From contig NZ_SMYL01000004.1 in assembly GCF_004358105.1 (NCBI RefSeq), positions 1 through 64,000 of the forward strand: DNA of 64,000 nt, written 5' to 3'. Below are positions 26,258-35,576 of the stretch, piece after piece; the stretch's first letter is position 1, and every line of letters begins with the position of its first letter. The stretch is from Sapientia aquatica (GTDB lineage Bacteria > Pseudomonadota > Gammaproteobacteria > Burkholderiales > Burkholderiaceae_D). Under the pieces are notes generated by a model that was not told the DNA's origin, searched no databases, and worked only from the letters and a program-made list of their open reading frames with translations. Both the position numbers and the translations under genes were made by a program.

Positions 26258-28687
26258 ATGTTCAAAAAAATCTTGTTTCAACTGCATTGGTTCCTCGGCA
26301 TTACCGCCGGTCTCGTGTTGCTCTTAGTTGGCGTCACCGGCGCGATGCTGTCGTTCGACAAACAATTAATGACCCTAATCAATCCGCATGTCATGCGCGT
26401 GCAGCAGGTCAATGAACAACGTCTGCCCATGCAAGAGCTGATCGACCGAATCGCTCAGCAAGAACCATTAAAACGCATCGCTGCGATCACCATCGACGCC
26501 GATCCAAGTCGCGCCGCGCAAATTGGCTTTGCACTCCCGCCTGAGGCCAAGAGCAAGCGCGGCTTTGATAGCCAATACGTTAATCCCTACACCGGCCAAT
26601 TGTTAGGCAAGGCGCAGGGTGAAGCGTTTTTCCTCACCGTGATGAAGTTGCATCGCTGGTTGGCGTTAGACGAAGTTGGCAAACAAATCGTGGGCGCTTC
26701 GACGGTGACCTTGATTTTTTTCTGCCTCTCCGGCTTATACCTGCGCTGGCCGCGCAAGGTGTTGAGCTGGCGCAGTTGGTTTCACCTGAACTTTAAACGT
26801 ACTGGTCGCGGATTCTTGTGGGATTTACATTCGGTGATAGGAACGTGGTGTTTGGCGTTCTATTTATTGTCTTCATTGACCGGTTTATATTGGTCGTATG
26901 GCTGGTATCGCGACATGCTTTATCAAGTCACGGGCGCGGAAAAACCAGAGCATATGCGCGAGCGTAAAAAGGAACAAAATGGTCCTGCAGTCGCGGAGAA
27001 CAAATCAAAGCCGAACAAAGAGATCCCCGTCCCACCGAGCAACGCCAATCAAATCTGGGCTAGCTTTATGTCGGTCGGCGCAAACTTTCAAAATGTCAGC
27101 TTCCGCTTCCCGGAAAAACCCGGTGGCGATATCACTATCAGTTATCTCAAAAAAGCCGCAGCGCACGATTATGCGACCGACAAATTAAGCATTAACTCCG
27201 AATCGGGCGCAATTATTAAGCAAGATAATTACCAAGATCGCAGCGCTGGTCAGCAACTAATGAACAGCATTTTTGCCCTACATAATGGCAGCTATTTTGG
27301 TCTGACCGGAATGATCTTGATGATGTTGGCTAGCTTATGTATGCCGTTATTTGCGGTCACTGGCTGGATGTTGTATCTCGATCGGCGCGCCAAAAAACGG
27401 GCACTACAGCAAGAGAAAAATCAGCTCAGCAGCAATCCGGTTGCCACGGCAACTAGCCAGCCAATGTTAATCGCGTTTGCCAGCCAAACCGGCTTTGCCG
27501 AACAGCTTGCTTGGCGCACAGCAAAATTATTGCAACATGCTGGTCTGCCAATCGCCGTTAAATCGTTGGCCGACATGCAGCATCATCAACTCGCCAATTA
27601 CAGTCAAGCGTTGTTCGTGGTGAGTACCTTCGGCGATGGCGAAGCACCGGATTCGGCGCGTCATTTTATGAAAGCGTTCGCGCAACAAAATACTTTACGC
27701 GAGCTGCGCTTTGGCCTTCTGGCGTTGGGCGATCGTCAATATCAACGCTTTTGCCAATTTGGCCGTCAATTAGAAGATTGGCTGCAAGCGCAAGGCGCAA
27801 CAACCTTGTTTGAGCGCGTGGAAGTCGATCAACAAGATAAAGCGGCGTTGAATTTATGGCGCTCGCATTTAAGCGTGCTGGCACCAATTACAGGCGAACA
27901 ATTGATCGAGCCGGACGTATTTCACGAGTGGACCTTACGCTCGCGTGTTTGCGTTAATCCGGATGGCGTCGGGATGCCGATTTATCGTTTGGAATTGACT
28001 TCAGAAGAAAAATTACCTTGGGAAGCAGGTGACTTACTGGAAGTGCTGCTGCCCGACGAAAAGACGCGACGCCAATATACGATTGCTTCTTTACCGACCG
28101 ATAAATCGGCGCAGCTTTTGATACGCCAAGTGCAGTTGACCGAACACAACGAAGCGCGATTAGGAAAAGGTTCTGGTTGGCTGACGCAGTATTTGCCGTT
28201 AGGCGCAGAATTCAAAGCACGCATTAAAAACAATCCCGAGTTTCATCTGCCAGCGACAGCCAAGCCGTTAATTTTGATCGGTAACGGCACCGGTATTGCA
28301 GGCTTAATGAGTCATTTAAAGCAGCGCATCGCGCAGGGCAATCATTGCAACTGGCTTATTTTTGGCGAGCGCAATTTAGAGCATGATTTCCATTATGGGA
28401 ATGAGTTAATGGCGTGGAAAAAACAAGGTTGGATTAAGCAATTGGATGCCGTTTTCTCGCGCGATCAAGTCGGCACCAGCTCCAATGAAAAGCATTACGT
28501 TCAACATCGATTGCAACAACGCGCACAACAATTAACGGAGTGGGTGGAACAAGGCGCGGCGATTCTCGTGTGTGGCAGCTTGCACGGAATGGCCGGCGAA
28601 GTAGATGCGGTATTACGTGGTGCGCTGGGTGAGGAACAGGTCGATCAACTGATTGCTCAGCGACGCTATTTACGCGACGTTTATTAA
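26258..28687 (+). CDS. PepSY-TM flavoreductase (probable ferric/siderophore reductase)
   Basis: An 809-residue fusion. Residues 1-390 are a PepSY-associated membrane protein with about four helices (first FQLHWFLGITAGLVLLLVGVTGAML, last near LTGMILMMLASLCMPLFAVTGWMLYL) and His residues suited to haem. Residues about 405-545 form a flavodoxin domain starting LIAFASQTGFAEQ. The rest is an FAD/NADPH reductase of the sulfite-reductase flavoprotein type (RRQYTIAS, IGNGTGIAGL). Such proteins pass electrons from NADPH across the inner membrane to reduce ferric siderophores. The Fur box just upstream supports a role in iron uptake. Confidence 0.9.
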   Translation: MFKKILFQLHWFLGITAGLVLLLVGVTGAMLSFDKQLMTLINPHVMRVQQVNEQRLPMQELIDRIAQQEPLKRIAAITIDADPSRAAQIGFALPPEAKSKRGFDSQYVNPYTGQLLGKAQGEAFFLTVMKLHRWLALDEVGKQIVGASTVTLIFFCLSGLYLRWPRKVLSWRSWFHLNFKRTGRGFLWDLHSVIGTWCLAFYLLSSLTGLYWSYGWYRDMLYQVTGAEKPEHMRERKKEQNGPAVAENKSKPNKEIPVPPSNANQIWASFMSVGANFQNVSFRFPEKPGGDITISYLKKAAAHDYATDKLSINSESGAIIKQDNYQDRSAGQQLMNSIFALHNGSYFGLTGMILMMLASLCMPLFAVTGWMLYLDRRAKKRALQQEKNQLSSNPVATATSQPMLIAFASQTGFAEQLAWRTAKLLQHAGLPIAVKSLADMQHHQLANYSQALFVVSTFGDGEAPDSARHFMKAFAQQNTLRELRFGLLALGDRQYQRFCQFGRQLEDWLQAQGATTLFERVEVDQQDKAALNLWRSHLSVLAPITGEQLIEPDVFHEWTLRSRVCVNPDGVGMPIYRLELTSEEKLPWEAGDLLEVLLPDEKTRRQYTIASLPTDKSAQLLIRQVQLTEHNEARLGKGSGWLTQYLPLGAEFKARIKNNPEFHLPATAKPLILIGNGTGIAGLMSHLKQRIAQGNHCNWLIFGERNLEHDFHYGNELMAWKKQGWIKQLDAVFSRDQVGTSSNEKHYVQHRLQQRAQQLTEWVEQGAAILVCGSLHGMAGEVDAVLRGALGEEQVDQLIAQRRYLRDVY

Positions 28688-28724
28688 ATCGAGCGCTGAG
28701 TAAATAGCACTTTTCGGGTAGGTA

Positions 28725-29642
28725 CTATTTCGCCGCGACTTTGTTTTGCGCTGGCACGCTTTGCTCAACCCAATTCAACATGTCTTGCCAAATCCGCGCA
28801 ACCTCGGCGTCGCTCGGCATTTGCTGCGAGTTGGGCAATTCAATCGTAACTACCGGAATATCTTTATGCAGCCCGCCGTAATTACCCAACGAACCGGGAT
28901 AGACGCCAACCCGATTAAACAACAAGCGCCCGAATTTGCTCGGCGGTGTTCCGGCTCCGTCAAAGTCCAACACGCCGAATGGTGCATGCACCGAGATAAT
29001 CACATCCGGTTGAAATTGTTCGATCTGATTAAATATCCAGCGGCTTTCTGGCTCAGACAAAGCGGCTTTGCCGGGAAAGCGACGCGGATCGCTTTTGGTC
29101 TTTTCGCGCCAATATTGCGGCGCTTCTTTATTCCAGTTTGGCGTTGGGAAGTTGCGGTTTAAATCGACGCCGTTGGCGTTCACACGAGTTGGTTTTTGCG
29201 CGAGCAATCCATCAGGATTAATGGCGGGAGCGATTTTCCAATGGAATTCATTACCGCCTTGTTTATTTAATTTGTCGATCCATTGAAAGACAATCGCGAA
29301 CGCGGTTTTTTCGTCGCCATGGATTCCACCAATGAGCAATATTTTGATCGGCGCTTTGTCGCCATTTTTGCTGGTTGCCGTTTTTACGGGATATTCTTTG
29401 ATTAAAAGGGGGAAGCCCTTTTTAGACTGCGCGCCGCTGGCAACCAACTGGCTGCGCTGACATTGCGCTAAAGTGACTTTGGGCAAACGCTTTACTAATG
29501 GCGTGCACCATTGGCTCAAGGTTTCTTTAGATTTATCCGCTTTGGCTGGAGAGGCAAAGGAGGCAGCGCTGGCTGCCAACCCGGAACAAAAAATCACACT
29601 TCCAATCAGAACTGCTCTATTAAAACTAGTAACAATGCGCAC
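28725..29642 (-). CDS. M14 family zinc peptidase, MpaA-like murein peptide amidase
   Basis: A zinc carboxypeptidase-fold enzyme. Zinc ligands are H and E in GGIHGDEKTA and the later His in ISVHAP; substrate Arg lies in NANGVDLNRNFP and the catalytic Glu in VTIELPNS. MpaA relatives cleave the D-Glu/mDAP bond of murein tripeptides during cell-wall recycling. The frame is open to 29726, inside metK, but a GTG at 29642 (AAGGA 11 bp upstream) starts a normal signal or anchor segment (FNRAVLIGSVIFCSGLAASAASFASPA) and is preferred, giving 305 residues. It lies 29 bp downstream of metK. Confidence 0.85.
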   Translation of the reverse strand: MRIVTSFNRAVLIGSVIFCSGLAASAASFASPAKADKSKETLSQWCTPLVKRLPKVTLAQCQRSQLVASGAQSKKGFPLLIKEYPVKTATSKNGDKAPIKILLIGGIHGDEKTAFAIVFQWIDKLNKQGGNEFHWKIAPAINPDGLLAQKPTRVNANGVDLNRNFPTPNWNKEAPQYWREKTKSDPRRFPGKAALSEPESRWIFNQIEQFQPDVIISVHAPFGVLDFDGAGTPPSKFGRLLFNRVGVYPGSLGNYGGLHKDIPVVTIELPNSQQMPSDAEVARIWQDMLNWVEQSVPAQNKVAAK

Positions 29643-29671
29643 TGGAGTGTGATTCCTTACATGTTGATGGA

Positions 29672-30838
29672 TTATTTTAAACCGGCTGCGTCGCGCAACA
29701 AGGCGGCTTTGTCGGTGCGCTCCCACGAGAACTCAGGTTCTTCGCGACCAAAATGACCGTATGCTGCCGATTTTTGATAGATCGGACGTAATAAATCCAG
29801 CATTTGCACAATACCCTTTGGACGCAAATCAAAGAACTGGTGCACCAATTGTGCGATTTTATCATCCGGAATCACGCCTGTGCCTTCTGTGTACACCGTG
29901 ATGTTAATCGGCTTAGCCACACCGATGGCATAACTAATTTGAATTTGGCATTGACGTGCCAAACCCGCCGCCACGATGTTCTTAGCCACATAACGCGCCG
30001 CATATGCCGCCGAACGATCCACCTTGGTGGGATCTTTACCCGAGAACGCACCGCCGCCGTGTGGGCAAGCGCCGCCGTAGGTATCAACGATGATTTTGCG
30101 ACCAGTCAAACCGCAATCGCCTTGCGGGCCGCCGATCACAAAGCGACCAGTTGGGTTGATTAAGTAGCGGGTGTTTTTGAGCCATTCTTTTGGCACAACT
30201 GGATTAATAATGTCTTCAATGGCCGCTTCTTCAATCGCTTTATGCGTCATTTCTGGCGAATGTTGAGTGGACAAAACGATGGTATCAATGGCCACAGGAC
30301 GACCATCCACATAGCGCAATGTCACTTGCGATTTGGCGTCAGGCCGCAACCAAGGTAGGCGACCATCTTTACGCAATTGCGATTGGCGCTCAACGATGCG
30401 GTGCGCGTAGTAAATCGCAGCAGGCATTAATTCAGGCGTTTCGTCGCAAGCATAACCAAACATTAAACCTTGATCGCCCGCGCCTTGATCTAAATCCAGA
30501 CCACGGCCTTCGTCCACACCTTGAGCGATGTCAGGCGACTGTTTGTCGTAGCACACCATCACGGCGCAGCCTTTATAGTCGATGCCGTATTCGGTGTTGT
30601 CGTAACCGATGCGTTTAATCGTATCGCGCGCAACGTTGATGTAATCGACGTTAGCGTGGGTGGTGATTTCGCCCGCCAAAACGACCAAACCAGTATTGCA
30701 AAGCGTCTCGGCAGCAACACGAGCGTGGGGGTCTTGGGCTAGAATCGCGTCCAAAATCGCGTCCGAGATTTGATCGGCGACTTTGTCGGGATGGCCTTCT
30801 GAAACGGATTCAGAGGTGAAGAGGTAATCATTTGACAT
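29672..30838 (-). CDS. metK: S-adenosylmethionine synthetase
   Basis: Makes S-adenosylmethionine from methionine and ATP. At 388 residues it is the normal length. Signatures are the ATP loop [10 protein letters not shown], the phosphate loop [16 protein letters not shown], and the N-terminal [21 protein letters not shown]. The ATG at 30838 has GGAAA 8 bp upstream. It has a structured leader (see 30876-30926). Together with ahcY and metF elsewhere in the window it completes most of the activated methyl cycle. Confidence 0.97.
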   Translation of the reverse strand: MSNDYLFTSESVSEGHPDKVADQISDAILDAILAQDPHARVAAETLCNTGLVVLAGEITTHANVDYINVARDTIKRIGYDNTEYGIDYKGCAVMVCYDKQSPDIAQGVDEGRGLDLDQGAGDQGLMFGYACDETPELMPAAIYYAHRIVERQSQLRKDGRLPWLRPDAKSQVTLRYVDGRPVAIDTIVLSTQHSPEMTHKAIEEAAIEDIINPVVPKEWLKNTRYLINPTGRFVIGGPQGDCGLTGRKIIVDTYGGACPHGGGAFSGKDPTKVDRSAAYAARYVAKNIVAAGLARQCQIQISYAIGVAKPINITVYTEGTGVIPDDKIAQLVHQFFDLRPKGIVQMLDLLRPIYQKSAAYGHFGREEPEFSWERTDKAALLRDAAGLK

Positions 30839-31151
30839 CGCAGTTTCCTTTACTTTCTTGCTGATGGTTGACCATGTCGCAGAAAAAATGGAGCCTGCGA
30901 CGCTTTAGCGGAGATTTATAGACCGCCTCGCAAGTTGTCTGTTAACTCGGCGGTAAGATTCAGTTTCATAACATTCTGCTACGCATCGATTCGCTTACCA
31001 ATGAGGTAAATCAATCAATGATTTTAGCTTAGTCAAAAATAGGGGATTTACCAGATTTTTTGGCCAATTCGGGGATTGCTACGGCTGAATTTCATGCTAT
31101 TTTACGCGTCTTGCAATTTTTTTGCATTACACCATTGTTTTCCGAGACCAT
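30839..31151. other. Divergent region between metK and the first acyltransferase gene
   Basis: About 310 bp. It holds the metK promoter and leader hairpins near 30876-30946, and an AT-rich stretch that must carry the acyltransferase promoter. No further gene is seen. Confidence 0.5.
30876..30926 (-). promoter_or_regulatory. metK leader: promoter-proximal inverted repeats
   Basis: GTCGCAG (30876-30882) and CTGCGAC (30895-30901) form a perfect 7-bp stem with a 12-nt loop. Beside it are CGCTTTAGCG and a GCGG/CCGC pair at 30908/30923. A minus-strand promoter candidate TTAACA-19-TATAAA (-10 at 30920-30915) would start the RNA near 30908, placing the 7-bp hairpin at the 5' end of the metK mRNA. 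It does not match any SAM or SAH riboswitch class that I can recall. Confidence 0.45.
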
Positions 31152-32024
31152 ATGCTGGTTGCTTTATTCCGATTACTGTCATTTTTACCACTGCCAATTT
31201 TGCACGCCATTGGTGCGGCCTTAGGTTGGCTGGTCTATCTATGCAGCCCGTCGTATCGCAAGCGGTTAAAGCAAAATATTAGCCAAGCGGGTTTTGCCGA
31301 ATTCACCCTTAGCTCGGTGCCGGAAGCGGGTAAAAATATCGCCGAACTGCCCTTTATTTGGTGCGCCTCACCGCAGCGCGTGCTAAAAACGGCGCGTATC
31401 GAAAACTGGGAAGTCGCTCAACAAATGTTGGATGCCAAAACCGGCGTGATTTTTTTAACCCCGCACCTAGGTTGCTTTGAAATTATCGCCCAAGCGATTG
31501 CCGTCAAAACGCCCCTCACCGCTTTGTACCGCCCACCGCGCAAGCAAGCCTTGCAGCCACTCATGGAAGATGCACGCGGACGGACTAATTTATTGCTAGC
31601 GCCTGCCAATCTATCTGGTGTGCGCAGCATGTTAAAGGCTCTAAAGAGTGGTGCAGCAGTCGGCTTATTGCCCGACCAAGTCCCGCAAGAAGGTGAAGGC
31701 GTTTGGGCCAATTTTTTCGGTCGTCCGGCCTACACCATGACGCTGTCATCCAAATTGCACACCATGACCAATGCGCCCATTATGCTGACCTATGCGGAAC
31801 GCTTATCCTGGGGGCGCGGATTTCTGATTCGGTTTGTGCCATTTTCTAGTTTGGTCAGCGAAGAAATTGCTGGCACTCCGACCGAGCAAGCCAGCCAGAT
31901 AAATCTAGCGATGGAAAAACTGATCGCGCATTGTCCCGCGCAGTATTTCTGGAGCTACAACCGCTACAAAGTACCGCCCAACGTTGCGCCGCCAACCTCA
32001 CATTCTGACAATAAGACCAATTAA
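31152..32024 (+). CDS. LpxL/HtrB-type lysophospholipid (lipid A) acyltransferase, copy 1
   Basis: An inner-membrane acyltransferase that adds a secondary acyl chain to lipid A or a related lipid. The N-terminal hydrophobic anchor (LVALFRLLSFLPLPILHAIGAALGWLVYL) is followed by the HX4(D/E) active-site motif HLGCFE in TPHLGCFE. The ATG at 31152 gives 290 residues; an earlier TTG (31122) adds a few unlikely residues. The next gene, a paralogue, begins 5 bp after the stop. LpxL and LpxM roles cannot be told apart from sequence alone. Confidence 0.9.
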   Translation: MLVALFRLLSFLPLPILHAIGAALGWLVYLCSPSYRKRLKQNISQAGFAEFTLSSVPEAGKNIAELPFIWCASPQRVLKTARIENWEVAQQMLDAKTGVIFLTPHLGCFEIIAQAIAVKTPLTALYRPPRKQALQPLMEDARGRTNLLLAPANLSGVRSMLKALKSGAAVGLLPDQVPQEGEGVWANFFGRPAYTMTLSSKLHTMTNAPIMLTYAERLSWGRGFLIRFVPFSSLVSEEIAGTPTEQASQINLAMEKLIAHCPAQYFWSYNRYKVPPNVAPPTSHSDNKTN

Positions 32025-32028
32025 AATC

Positions 32029-32898
32029 ATGCAAATATTATTAGGCTTCATGTGGCTTCTGCATTTTTTACCGCTACCGATTTTAGGGCGCTTTGGCGAA
32101 ATCATCGGCACCATTTTCTATTACATCCTACCCTCGCGGCGTCACATCACCTTAACCAATCTGCGCCTGTGCTTCCCAGAAAAATCGGAAGCCGAACGCA
32201 AAACTATCGCCAAACAACATTTCCGCGCATACGCTCGCAGCGTGTTTGAGCGCAGTATTTTGTGGTGGAGTTCGGAAGAGCGCGTGCGCAAATTGATCCA
32301 TGTCGAACCCGCCGTTCCCAAAGAGATGATCGCCGCTGGGCCAGTGATTTTGTTGTGCCCGCATTTCGTTAGTTTGGATGTTGCCGGAATTGGCTTGGTA
32401 CTCGAAACGCCGATTTGCTCGATTTATGCACCGCAGAAAAACAAAGTGTTTGATGAAGCCTTAAAAAATGGTCGTAATCGTTTTGGCTTAGTGCGTTTAT
32501 TATCCCGCGCTGAGGGCGTCAAGCCTATCATTCGTGCGATGCGCGAGGGGTATGGATTTTTAATGTTGCCGGACATGGATTTCGGCATCAAAGACGCTGA
32601 ATTCGTGCCATTTTTTGGTGTGCCTGCTGCCACCCTAACCGCACCAGCCCGCATCTCAGCGGCCACCAATGCCAAGGTGGTTCCGGTGATCGCCACCATG
32701 CTGCCGAACTATCAGGGTTGGCGCGTTAGCGTGCATCCCGCTTGGGAAAACTATCCTGGCAAAGACATCGTTGCTGCCACGCGCTTTATGAATGAATTCT
32801 TGGAGGAGCAAATCCGCTTAACCCCGGCGGAATACTTCTGGTCACACCGCCGCTTTAAAACGCGCCCCGAAGGCGAAGCGGATTTATATCGCCAATAA
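32029..32898 (+). CDS. LpxL/HtrB-type lysophospholipid (lipid A) acyltransferase, copy 2
   Basis: A paralogue of the preceding gene, 289 residues, with a hydrophobic N-terminus (LLGFMWLLHFLPLPILGRFGEII) and the catalytic HX4D motif HFVSLD. Both proteins share the LHFLPLPIL-type anchor. ATG at 32029 is chosen because it follows the upstream stop by 4 bp; the frame open from 31984 would overlap copy 1. Tandem acyltransferases in one operon are usual in Burkholderiales and should add the two secondary acyl chains of hexa-acylated lipid A. Confidence 0.9.
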   Translation: MQILLGFMWLLHFLPLPILGRFGEIIGTIFYYILPSRRHITLTNLRLCFPEKSEAERKTIAKQHFRAYARSVFERSILWWSSEERVRKLIHVEPAVPKEMIAAGPVILLCPHFVSLDVAGIGLVLETPICSIYAPQKNKVFDEALKNGRNRFGLVRLLSRAEGVKPIIRAMREGYGFLMLPDMDFGIKDAEFVPFFGVPAATLTAPARISAATNAKVVPVIATMLPNYQGWRVSVHPAWENYPGKDIVAATRFMNEFLEEQIRLTPAEYFWSHRRFKTRPEGEADLYRQ

Positions 32899-33085
32899 TC
32901 CCAACCGCACTGCATCATCCACAGCGAAGTATTACCTAAAAAATAATAATCGCTAGGCCAAGTTATCTTTTTAGCCAACAAATTTATACTAAATTGCTAC
33001 TAAAGACAGAGCCGCCTATAATCCAATTTACTTTCCGGCAAAAGCTGTTCTAACAATCGTCCACCAACTTGAAAATGAACACAGC

Positions 33086-33937
33086 ATGAAAATAAAATTC
33101 ACAAAAATGCATGGCGCTGGAAACGACTTTTTAGTATTTGATGGCATTCATCAAGCAATCAATTTCACCCCAGAACAATGGAAAAAATTGGCTGACCGCC
33201 GCTTTGGCGTTGGTGCAGACCAAATGCTGGTGGTAGAACGCTCTGAAATCGACGGCGTCGATTTTCGCTATCGCATCTACAATTCGGACGGCGGCGAAGT
33301 CGAACATTGCGGCAACGGTGCACGCGCTTTCGTCAAATTTGTGCACGAAAAAAAGCTCATTAAAAAAACCCGCATTCGGGTCGAAATCATGAAGGGCATT
33401 ATCGAGCTAAACCTTGAGGCCAATGGGCTCATCACGGTAGCGATGGATTCGCCTGAATTTGAGCCAGCCAACGTCCCATTTGATAGCAGCGATCTGAAAC
33501 CTAAAACCGAAGGTCAAGCGCAACTTTGGCCGCTAGAGATCAACAAAAAGAAAACCTTGTTTGGCGTGGTCTCGATGGGCAATCCTCATGCGGTGCAAAT
33601 CGTCGCCGATGTTGATGCCGCGCCGGTTGAAATCGATGGCCCAGTGATTGAAAATCATCCGCGCTTTCCCCAGCGCGTCAACGCCGGCTTTATGCAAATC
33701 ATTGATGCGCACCATATTAAGTTGCGCGTGTTTGAACGCGGTGCTGGCGAAACCTTAGCCTGCGGAACTGGCGCTTGCGCGGCAGTCGTATCGGGCATTC
33801 TGCGCGAAAAATTAATCTCACCTGTCACGGTGACCGCGCGCGGCGGCGAGCTGCTGATCCGCTGGGATGGCGTCGGGCACGAGGTATTTTTAACCGGCCC
33901 AGCGGTGACAGTGTTTGAAGGCGAATTTCATATTTAA
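33086..33937 (+). CDS. dapF: Diaminopimelate epimerase
   Basis: Converts LL- to meso-diaminopimelate for lysine and peptidoglycan synthesis, without a cofactor. The two catalytic cysteines are visible: C75 in [10 protein letters not shown] and C226 in [10 protein letters not shown]. The N-terminus [13 protein letters not shown] is the family signature. The length of 283 residues is normal. It starts the run dapF, DUF484, xerC, whose order is conserved across proteobacteria; DUF484 follows after 15 bp. Confidence 0.97.
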   Translation: MKIKFTKMHGAGNDFLVFDGIHQAINFTPEQWKKLADRRFGVGADQMLVVERSEIDGVDFRYRIYNSDGGEVEHCGNGARAFVKFVHEKKLIKKTRIRVEIMKGIIELNLEANGLITVAMDSPEFEPANVPFDSSDLKPKTEGQAQLWPLEINKKKTLFGVVSMGNPHAVQIVADVDAAPVEIDGPVIENHPRFPQRVNAGFMQIIDAHHIKLRVFERGAGETLACGTGACAAVVSGILREKLISPVTVTARGGELLIRWDGVGHEVFLTGPAVTVFEGEFHI

Positions 33938-33952
33938 CCAAGGACTGAATTC

Positions 33953-34597
33953 ATGGATCACAACGAAGTTGCGCAGTATCTGGCCGACAATCCACATTTT
34001 TTTGAAGAGCACGCTGAGCTGTTAGGTACGATTAAACTAACCAGCCCATTGCTTGGTCGGGCAGTGTCTTTGCAAGAACGCCAAATGGAAGTGGTGCGCG
34101 ATAAATACCGCCAACTGGAATTGCGCTTATCGGATTTGCTGCGCTTGGCGCAAGAAAATGATCACGCCATCACTAAGTTTCAACGCTGGACCAATTCGCT
34201 TTTGTTAGCGCGTAATGATGTGGACTTGCCGCATTTATTGTGCACCAATTTGCAGGATATTTTTGCGCTACCGCACGCGACTTTGCGCTTGTGGGATGTT
34301 GCCGATGAATACAATCACACTTGGTTTGCTAGCCCGACAAGCGACGCGATTAAATTGTTTGCGCGCAGCTTGAAGGCACCATTTTGCGGCACGAATAACG
34401 ACTTCGAAGCGGCGACTTGGATTGATGCGCCGATCGCCTCGATCGCGATGTTGCCATTGCGAGTAGAGAATGACGTGGTTGGTTTATTGGTGTTCGGTTC
34501 GCCAGAAAAAGAGCGCTTCACCAGCAATATGGCGACCGACTTTTTAGCCCAATTGGGCGAAACCGCCAGCGCCGCATTAACCTGCTTAATTAAGTAA
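33953..34597 (+). CDS. DUF484 family protein
   Basis: 214 residues. The N-terminal short helical segment (VAQYLADNPHFFEEHAELL) and GAF-like C-terminal half are typical of DUF484. Its biochemical role is unknown; it is nearly always beside dapF and xerC, as here (12 bp before xerC). No signal peptide or membrane helix is present, so it is likely cytoplasmic, and it may serve chromosome-dimer resolution or the cell envelope by association only. Confidence 0.92.
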   Translation: MDHNEVAQYLADNPHFFEEHAELLGTIKLTSPLLGRAVSLQERQMEVVRDKYRQLELRLSDLLRLAQENDHAITKFQRWTNSLLLARNDVDLPHLLCTNLQDIFALPHATLRLWDVADEYNHTWFASPTSDAIKLFARSLKAPFCGTNNDFEAATWIDAPIASIAMLPLRVENDVVGLLVFGSPEKERFTSNMATDFLAQLGETASAALTCLIK

Positions 34598-34608
34598 CGC
34601 AGGCTATC

Positions 34609-35541
34609 GTGGAAACCGCGCCGATTCTTAATCCGGATTGCCAGGGTTTCCTCGATCATCTGGCCAATATTCGCCATTATTCGCCGCACACCATCAGCAG
34701 TTACCGCATGGACTTGATGAGCTTATCAACGCTGCTGGCAACTCAGCAGCCTAGTCAAATCACTGCACTGCAAATTCGCAAACTCACCAGCCAGTTACAC
34801 AGCCAACAGTTATCGGCGCGCTCAATTGCGCGTCATTTATCGTGCTGGCGGGGTTTCTTTGCGTGGTATTCCAATCGCTACGGATGCGATCACAATCCGG
34901 TCATGGGTATCAAAGCACCTAAGCGTGAAAAGAGCTTACCTAAAGCCTTGTCGGTGGATGAAGCGGTGCATTTGGTCGAGCACAATCTGGGCAGCAGCGC
35001 TAATCAAGCGGCCGACCATGCGATGTTTGAATTGTTATATTCCAGCGGTCTGCGGGTTTCCGAATTGGTCAGTCTTGATGTCGGGTATTGCCGCGAGCCA
35101 CAGTACACTTCGGTAAGCTGGATTGATCTAAATGAAAAGATGGTGCATGTCACGGGTAAAGGCAATAAAACCCGCGAAGTGCCGATTGGCGGCGCGGCGA
35201 TTACCGCGATTGAGCATTGGTTAGCGCAGCGATCGACATTGGTCAAAACCGATAAAAACGCGCTGTTTTTAACAAGTCGTGGAACGCGCATTTCTCCACG
35301 CTTAGTGCAATTGCGGCTTAAAGCGCACGCCCAGCAAATTGGTATCAAGAGTAATGTCCATCCGCATGTTTTACGCCATTCGTTTGCCTCGCACGTATTG
35401 CAATCGTCCGGCGATTTGCGTGCGGTACAAGAACTTTTAGGCCACGCTTCGCTCGCATCCACGCAAGTCTATACCGCGCTCGACTTTCAACATTTATCCC
35501 AAATTTACGATGCGGCACATCCACGCGCCAAAGCAAAGTAA
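34609..35541 (+). CDS. xerC: Tyrosine recombinase XerC
   Basis: Resolves chromosome dimers at dif together with XerD. 310 residues starting at a GTG; N-terminal SAM-like domain with NIRHYSPHTISSYRMDL. The catalytic set is complete: Arg in SSGLRVSELVSL, Lys in VTGKGNKTREV, HVLRHSFASH, GHASLASTQ and Tyr in VYTALDF. A short insertion (GYCREPQYTSVSW) before the beta hairpin is seen in Burkholderiales XerC. This is the housekeeping recombinase, unrelated to the island integrase. Confidence 0.95.
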   Translation: METAPILNPDCQGFLDHLANIRHYSPHTISSYRMDLMSLSTLLATQQPSQITALQIRKLTSQLHSQQLSARSIARHLSCWRGFFAWYSNRYGCDHNPVMGIKAPKREKSLPKALSVDEAVHLVEHNLGSSANQAADHAMFELLYSSGLRVSELVSLDVGYCREPQYTSVSWIDLNEKMVHVTGKGNKTREVPIGGAAITAIEHWLAQRSTLVKTDKNALFLTSRGTRISPRLVQLRLKAHAQQIGIKSNVHPHVLRHSFASHVLQSSGDLRAVQELLGHASLASTQVYTALDFQHLSQIYDAAHPRAKAK

Positions 35542-35576
35542 TCCTCACTATTATTTCATTCTGAATCAAGATAATT

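Noticed and set aside
34609-35541. XerC as a second island integrase
   Set aside because: It stands in the conserved dapF-DUF484-xerC context with housekeeping features; no island signs surround it.
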